From Cognatishimia sp. F0-27 (GTDB lineage Bacteria; Pseudomonadota; Alphaproteobacteria; Rhodobacterales; Rhodobacteraceae), in contig NZ_JAFMPQ010000022.1 in assembly GCF_020667845.1 (NCBI RefSeq), forward strand, positions 1-64,000: a DNA stretch of 64,000 bases, in the 5' to 3' direction. The position numbers were made by a program, and so were the translations under genes. The notes under the pieces were generated by a model, which was given only the letters and a program-made list of their open reading frames with translations, did not search any database and was not told where the DNA came from. Positions 59,434 through 64,000 of this stretch are shown here, piece by piece (position 1 is the stretch's first letter; every line of letters begins with the position of its first letter).

Positions 59434-61103
59434 GCTGCCTCGTCTTCGGGGTCAATCACCTCGCCTTCATCTTGATCGCCCCCTGCAGGCTTGGTTGGCT
59501 TCACACCGACCGCAGCCGGTTTCTTGATCCAAGCGAATGCTGCTTTGTAGCCCAGTGCCTTGAGATCGCGGACGGCCTGGCGCAGCGTGACGAGGCTGAA
59601 GAAAGGAAGCTTCGGCACGTCACCGGTTCCGATGACAGCATAGACGATGGTGTAGTCCCGTGACTGGAAGTTGCTTTCTGCAGTCGGAATTATGTCTGCG
59701 AAATCCGCCTGACCGGTCTCGGCTTCAACTTCGGAAATCTTGCCTCTGACAAGGTCGCGAGCGGCTCCATCGACGATCAAGATCCGACCGGAAACCGTTC
59801 CCTGGTTGAACAAGTGACTGAGGCGCGAGGACGAGGTCTTGTCCTTCACATGGATGATACGCGAGTCCTTATCGAGGAAATCACAAGCTTCAACCGTCGT
59901 GGTCCAGCCGGTGGGCTTGATGAGTTTGCGATCGAGGCAGAGAAGCTCAGGCACGTCATTCTTCAAGCGCCTGTTGTACTTCTCCTCATTTTCATCGGGA
60001 AGCGCGTCTGGGAGTTCCTCCCTCGGTAGTTCGTCGAAGAACTTCAACAACTCCTGAGCGTAGTCCTGAGCGACCTGATACCAGCGTCCGCCGGAAAGCA
60101 CATAGGTATGGCCATCAACCTCGGCTTCGAGAACAAGACACTCGCCAATCTTCCAGCTCTTGCCGCAGTCCTTGCCTTCATCGTCAACCTCGTGAACAGC
60201 ATGCTTTCTGAGATCTTCGGCAGTGAAACTCGTCACGCCCTGCTCTTGGAGGGCACCCAGGTAGCCGGAGAGATCGAGGTCGGGGAACACAAGCTTGCTG
60301 CGGAAGCCCTTGTAGCGAATGCAGGCGCCCTTTTCAGGGTCGTAGATGATGGGAAAGGCCAAGTGCAGGCCATCCGGGTCTGCGCCACCGATCACAGCCT
60401 TGAGCTTCGCGGCAGCAGCAGCATCCAGCTTCTCAAGAAGGTCGGCTTCGCGCACGTGTTTGATCTGGTCGACCCATCCGAAGTGGTTCTTGTAGTCGTC
60501 CTTCGCGTACACGGAGAGCGCGTCGGCGCAGGCTTTCGGGAGGTCAGCCACCTTCAGACGGCGATCCATGGACAAGGCATCGCTGCCCGCGACCCGTGTC
60601 GCGAAGTCCTTGTCTTTGGGAGTCCCGGCCAGCCCACGAATGATATCGCGTTCGACGTCGATCGCGAAGGCCGTCTGGTCGGATCCCCGACTCGTCTGGC
60701 TTCTCCGGGACAGGGTGTTCTCGTCGGGCGTCCGGACATCGGCGCTTTTCAGCTGCTCCTCGTCCACCGAGTTGAGGACGACCCGTAGACCGAAGTCCTG
60801 CTCGAACTTGGACGGGTCCAGTTTCACATGGCCCATTCCGAACGACACGGCGAACCAACGGCCGGACGTCTGGAGAAAGACCAGCCCGAATGCGGTATTG
60901 TTCCACACTTTCTTCTTTTCGTCCGCCGAAAGTCCCAGGAAGCTGGACCATTTCGGCGGGTTGCCACCCATCGTGTCCAAGGCGATCTTGGCACCTTCGA
61001 TCTTGGGCCAATCCTCCAAGTCGACACCTTCGCGAAGGGCATCTGCGGGTTCGACACCGTCCTTCAGCAGGCGGATTGATAGCTTCTGAATATTGTCGGT
61101 CAT
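59430..61103 (-). CDS. TIGR04141/DUF6119 sporadically distributed protein, restriction-linked
   Basis: A 557-residue soluble protein that matches, from memory, the sporadically distributed TIGR04141 (DUF6119) family: IQKLSIRLLKDGVEPADALR at the start, RWFAVSFGMGHVKLDPSKFE then QDFGLRVVLNSVDEEQLKSA, the repeated-family stretch FAIDVERDIIRGLAGTPKDK, and the C-terminal half ILIVDGAARDLVRGKISEVE. No classic nuclease, helicase or methylase motif is seen. Function is unknown. It sits between hsdS and hsdR, overlapping each by 4 bases, so it is made together with the restriction system, and a defence role is a fair inference. An acidic tail (DQDEGEVIDPEDEAA) ends it. Confidence 0.85.
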   Translation of the reverse strand: MTDNIQKLSIRLLKDGVEPADALREGVDLEDWPKIEGAKIALDTMGGNPPKWSSFLGLSADEKKKVWNNTAFGLVFLQTSGRWFAVSFGMGHVKLDPSKFEQDFGLRVVLNSVDEEQLKSADVRTPDENTLSRRSQTSRGSDQTAFAIDVERDIIRGLAGTPKDKDFATRVAGSDALSMDRRLKVADLPKACADALSVYAKDDYKNHFGWVDQIKHVREADLLEKLDAAAAAKLKAVIGGADPDGLHLAFPIIYDPEKGACIRYKGFRSKLVFPDLDLSGYLGALQEQGVTSFTAEDLRKHAVHEVDDEGKDCGKSWKIGECLVLEAEVDGHTYVLSGGRWYQVAQDYAQELLKFFDELPREELPDALPDENEEKYNRRLKNDVPELLCLDRKLIKPTGWTTTVEACDFLDKDSRIIHVKDKTSSSRLSHLFNQGTVSGRILIVDGAARDLVRGKISEVEAETGQADFADIIPTAESNFQSRDYTIVYAVIGTGDVPKLPFFSLVTLRQAVRDLKALGYKAAFAWIKKPAAVGVKPTKPAGGDQDEGEVIDPEDEAA

Positions 61104-62365
61104 GAAAATTCCTTTTGGTCACTGGCTAAATTCACGCGCCACTCACCGGTCAGCAGTTTCTGCATCAGCCCGCGTTTCTGCAGGGTGACGGCTTCGATCT
61201 CGCGCTCTGTCGCCGTCAGGTCGGCCTTGGCGGTGTTCAGGACGGCAGCGATGGCCTTCTGCTCGTCGAGGTCCGGCAGCGGCAACTTCAGCGCGGCGAG
61301 GTCGGCGTAATAGGTGCGCTGCCGAACGCTGCCCGAGCCGCCGCTGTTGATGTAGTGGGCCCACCAGGACGTCTTGCGGAGGTGGTCGAGGTAGTCGGGA
61401 TCGAGGCCATCGGCGTTGCAGGCGAAAACGACATAGTCGGGACTGACCAGCACCGCTTCGTCGCGCTCGTTCATGGCGATGGAGCCGACGTTGATACGCA
61501 TCGGGTTGTAGGCGAAGGCGCGCGGCGGCAGGCGCTTGTAGCGGCTGATATCGGCGGCGATGGTCTGCTCGCGCATCGGGACGACGCCCTCTGCCTTGGT
61601 GACGCCCATGACGCGTTCCCGGCCGAGACCCTTGGCGCCGTTCCGCTTCGTCAGTTCTTGCGTCACCGCCTCCAGCCGGGTCGGCGCCCAGTTGTGGCGG
61701 AGGCCCTTCAGGCGGAGTCTCCCGAACAGCAGTGCAGCGCGGAGGGCGCCGAGCCGACGCTCTTTCGCCGTGCGGAGGGCGGTGAGCTTTTCGAGCGCAT
61801 CGTCCCAGGTCCGCAGGATCTCGGCGATCTTGCGCTGTTCGGGGAGCGGTGGGAGCGCTACCATGAAGTCGCGGACCGCGTGGATCGAAAACTCGAGGCG
61901 CGTCGAGCCCACTGCGAGGTTGTCTATACGTCTCTGGGTCTGTGGTGCTTGGATTTGCAATGAGAGGAACTGCGCGTCGCAGCAAGGCTTTGGGCGAATC
62001 CGCGCGATCTCGCGCGCGATGTTCCCTTCGAAGCCGTCAGGTACGACGCCAACTTCACCGATCGTGCCCTTGACCGACAGCAGGACATCGCCGCCCTGGA
62101 CGCGGCTACCCTTGTATTGGCCTTCGATCTTTGGCGACGCATGATGGAGTACGACTTCTCCGATGCGCCGAATGTGCTTGATCGGAACGATGGGGACTCC
62201 ACCCGGCGTGTCTGGCCCGATCTGCACGACACCGTAGCGAATAGGCGCGCTGGGCTCGGTGATCTCCTCCAAGCTCAAGACGTCCCAACCCGTCGGGAGC
62301 AGGCCGATCTTGGTTTCTTCGTAACCCTCTCGCTCGGGCGAGCATTCTTCTGCCGCCCTAAGCAT
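61100..62365 (-). CDS. hsdS: Type I restriction specificity subunit S
   Basis: A 421-residue HsdS with two target-recognition domains, each followed by a helical spacer: TRD1 about residues 20-150, then LPPLPEQRKIAEILRTWDDA; TRD2 about 220-360, then LPDLDEQKAIAAVLNTAKAD and LMQKLLTGEWRV. It sets the two half-sites of the recognised sequence. The ATG at 62365 is used rather than a TTG one codon upstream. It overlaps hsdM by 8 bases and the TIGR04141 gene by 4. Confidence 0.95.
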   Translation of the reverse strand: MLRAAEECSPEREGYEETKIGLLPTGWDVLSLEEITEPSAPIRYGVVQIGPDTPGGVPIVPIKHIRRIGEVVLHHASPKIEGQYKGSRVQGGDVLLSVKGTIGEVGVVPDGFEGNIAREIARIRPKPCCDAQFLSLQIQAPQTQRRIDNLAVGSTRLEFSIHAVRDFMVALPPLPEQRKIAEILRTWDDALEKLTALRTAKERRLGALRAALLFGRLRLKGLRHNWAPTRLEAVTQELTKRNGAKGLGRERVMGVTKAEGVVPMREQTIAADISRYKRLPPRAFAYNPMRINVGSIAMNERDEAVLVSPDYVVFACNADGLDPDYLDHLRKTSWWAHYINSGGSGSVRQRTYYADLAALKLPLPDLDEQKAIAAVLNTAKADLTATEREIEAVTLQKRGLMQKLLTGEWRVNLASDQKEFS

Positions 62366-63875
62366 CAACGCCGAGCTCCTTCAGATACGCGGCCATCTTC
62401 GCCCTAATCTCGGCCAGTTCCGCCTCGATCCGCAGGATGTCCTTCTGCACGGCGGCGACGTCGATTTCCTCCTCCGGCTCGAAGGTATCGACGTAGCGGG
62501 GGATGTTGAGGTTGTAGCCGTTTTCGGCGATCTCCTCGGGGCTGGCCCGGTGCGAATACCGCTCGACCTCGGCGCGGGCGCCGTAGGTCTCCAGCACCTT
62601 GGCGACATGCGCGTCGTCCATCACGTTCTGGGTCTTGCCCGGCGTGAACTCCTTGCTGGCGTCGATGAACAGCACGTCGCGCCGGTCCGCGTTCGCGCCA
62701 CCTTCCTCGCGCGACCGGTCGAAGATCAGGATGGCGACCGGGATGCCCGTGGTGGTGAACAGGTTGGCGGGCAGGCCGACGACCGCGTCGAGAAGGTTTT
62801 CCTCGATCAACTGCTGCCGGATGCGCCCCTCGGCCCCGCCCCGGAACAGGACGCCGTGCGGCACGATCACCGCCACGCGGCCGGACTGGCGCTTGGCGAT
62901 CTCGATCATGTGGGTGATGAAGGCGTAGTCGCCCTTGGACTTGGGCGGCACGCCCCGCCAGAACCGCTTGTACTGGTCGCTGTCCGCATCCTCGGCGCCC
63001 CATTTGTCGAGCGAGAACGGCGGATTGGCGAGCACCACGTCGAACCGCATCAGGTGGTCGCCCTCGACCAGCGCCGGGCTGTTGAGCGTGTCGCACCACT
63101 CGATGCGCGCGGCGTCCTTGGCGTGCAGGAACATGTTCATCCGGGCCAGCGCCCAGGTGGCACCGTTCACCTCCTGACCGTAGAGGGCGAAATTCTCGGA
63201 ACCCACCTCCTGCGAGGCCTGGATCAACAGCGAGCCGGAGCCGCAAGCGGGGTCGCAGATCGTGTTGCCGGGCTGGGGCGCAGCCAGCTTCGCCAGCAGG
63301 CGCGAGACCGGTGCAGGGGTAAAAAATTCACCGGCCTTCTTCCCGGCGTCCGAGGCGAAACGCGAGATCAGGTAGATGTAGCATTCGCCGATGATGTCCT
63401 CTGTCACCCGCGACGGGCGCAGGTCGAGCGCGGGCTTCGCGAAGTCCTCAAGCATGTTCTTGAGGCGGCGATTGCGATCCTTCGGGCGGCCGAGGTTGGC
63501 CTCGGAGTTGAAGTCGATGTTGCGGAAGACACCCTCGAGCTTCGCCCGGTTGGCGTCCTCGATCTTCTCGAGCGCGATGTTGATCAGCTCGCCGATGTTG
63601 GCCTCGTTCCGCTGGGCGTAGAGGTCGTAGAAGCTGGCACCCTCGGGCAGGATAAAGCGCTCGCGCTCGAGGCGACGGCGAATGCGGGCGTCGTCGTCTC
63701 CGTACTGCTTGCGGTAGGTCTCGTGGTGGTCGTTCCAGAGGTCCGAAATGTACTTCAGGAACAACATCACGAGGATGTAGTCCTTGTACTGCCCGGCATC
63801 GACGGCACCGCGGAAGGTGTCACAAGCCGCCCAGGCGGTCTGGTTGATCTGCTGCTGGGTAACCTGATCGGTCAT
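62358..63875 (-). CDS. hsdM: Type I restriction DNA adenine methylase subunit M
   Basis: A 505-residue N6-adenine methylase. N-terminal helical domain (AAWACDTFRGAVDAGQY-like, residues 14-30), SAM-binding motif DPACGSG at residues 208-214 and the catalytic NPPF at 284-287. It modifies host sites and forms the core of the restriction complex with HsdS and HsdR. Normal length. Its ATG overlaps the stop of a small upstream gene by 4 bases, so the operon starts beyond the window. Confidence 0.97.
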   Translation of the reverse strand: MTDQVTQQQINQTAWAACDTFRGAVDAGQYKDYILVMLFLKYISDLWNDHHETYRKQYGDDDARIRRRLERERFILPEGASFYDLYAQRNEANIGELINIALEKIEDANRAKLEGVFRNIDFNSEANLGRPKDRNRRLKNMLEDFAKPALDLRPSRVTEDIIGECYIYLISRFASDAGKKAGEFFTPAPVSRLLAKLAAPQPGNTICDPACGSGSLLIQASQEVGSENFALYGQEVNGATWALARMNMFLHAKDAARIEWCDTLNSPALVEGDHLMRFDVVLANPPFSLDKWGAEDADSDQYKRFWRGVPPKSKGDYAFITHMIEIAKRQSGRVAVIVPHGVLFRGGAEGRIRQQLIEENLLDAVVGLPANLFTTTGIPVAILIFDRSREEGGANADRRDVLFIDASKEFTPGKTQNVMDDAHVAKVLETYGARAEVERYSHRASPEEIAENGYNLNIPRYVDTFEPEEEIDVAAVQKDILRIEAELAEIRAKMAAYLKELGVDA

Positions 63876-64000
63876 TGGACGAGTTCCTTCTTGCGACCGG
63901 CGCGGGCGCGCTCAGCCAGAATTATGGATGAAAGCTGTTCCCTGCGCTCAGCCAGATCACGGAGCAATGCACCCTCGCGCTTGGCCAGCTTGTGGACCGA
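63872..64000 (-). CDS. C-terminal end of a small coiled-coil protein upstream of hsdM (partial)
   Basis: The last 42 codons of a gene that runs off the window edge. Visible part: SVHKLAKREGALLRDLAERR, then QLSSIILAERARAGRKKELV before the stop, a charged helix with coiled-coil spacing. It overlaps hsdM by 4 bases (ATGA), so it is the gene before hsdM in the operon. Too little is seen to name it; small helical proteins or an HTH regulator are possible. Confidence 0.6.
   Translation of the reverse strand, partial: SVHKLAKREGALLRDLAERREQLSSIILAERARAGRKKELVQ

Noticed and set aside
1-64000. CRISPR array or intact insertion sequence
   Set aside because: No series of regularly spaced 20-40-base repeats and no transposase with terminal repeats was seen on reading either strand.

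Overview
The window looks like alphaproteobacterial DNA from a Rhodobacteraceae (Roseobacter/Paracoccus-like) bacterium. The support is high-GC coding DNA with dense ATGA-type gene overlaps, a Paracoccus-type nar locus (fused double NarK plus an Fnr-family NarR), NnrS/NnrU, and a hairpin-tail intergenic repeat that I associate with roseobacters. No rRNA, tRNA, CRISPR array or intact insertion sequence was found. Everything was read by eye; no search was run.

Region 1 (1-10.8 kb) is a divergent catabolic locus. On the minus strand: a CaiB-type CoA-transferase, a helix-turn-helix/coiled-coil protein, an ATP-dependent hydantoinase/oxoprolinase pair (HyuA, HyuB), an N-carbamoylsarcosine-amidase-like hydrolase and a periplasmic binding protein. 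On the plus strand: an HMG-CoA-lyase-like aldolase, a GntR regulator, a 76-residue unknown and an SDR dehydrogenase. The gene set implies import of a cyclic amide or hydantoin-like compound, ring opening, hydrolysis, CoA activation and C-C cleavage; the substrate is unknown. A 13-bp hairpin whose loop is a canonical G-quadruplex motif lies between hyuA and hyuB.

Region 2 (10.8-17.1 kb) is gene-poor and worn. It holds a small secreted Cys-rich protein, a FolB-like protein, a DUF3833 lipoprotein, a DUF2189 membrane protein, a decayed LysR regulator and tandem terminator/CCGCAACCA repeats.

Region 3 (17.2-38.4 kb) is an anaerobic nitrate-respiration and NO-defence block. The minus-strand operon narK-narG-narH-narJ-narI-ppiC-hemerythrin-carbonic anhydrase-moeA-DUF2478 is divergent from narR, with two Fnr-type boxes between them. 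A second minus-strand operon, hemerythrin/RIC-like-DUF2478-formyl-THF cycloligase-ubiT-ubiU-ubiV-nnrS-nnrU, is divergent from nsrR, with an NsrR-like box between them. UbiTUV makes ubiquinone without O2 for NarGHI; NnrS, the hemerythrin protein and NsrR handle NO.

Region 4 (38.4-44.4 kb) carries a small membrane protein and a TetR repressor on the minus strand, divergent from cytochrome b561, an RND adaptor and an RND pump.

Region 5 (44.5-64 kb) looks like part of an integrative/conjugative element or plasmid: a complete trbBCDE-J-K-L-F-G-I mating-channel cluster plus DUF2274, an MbcA/RES toxin-antitoxin pair, then a translationally coupled type I restriction-modification operon (small ORF-hsdM-hsdS-TIGR04141/DUF6119 gene-hsdR-YgjP metallopeptidase). 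The TIGR04141 gene between hsdS and hsdR is the best candidate for an under-described defence component.
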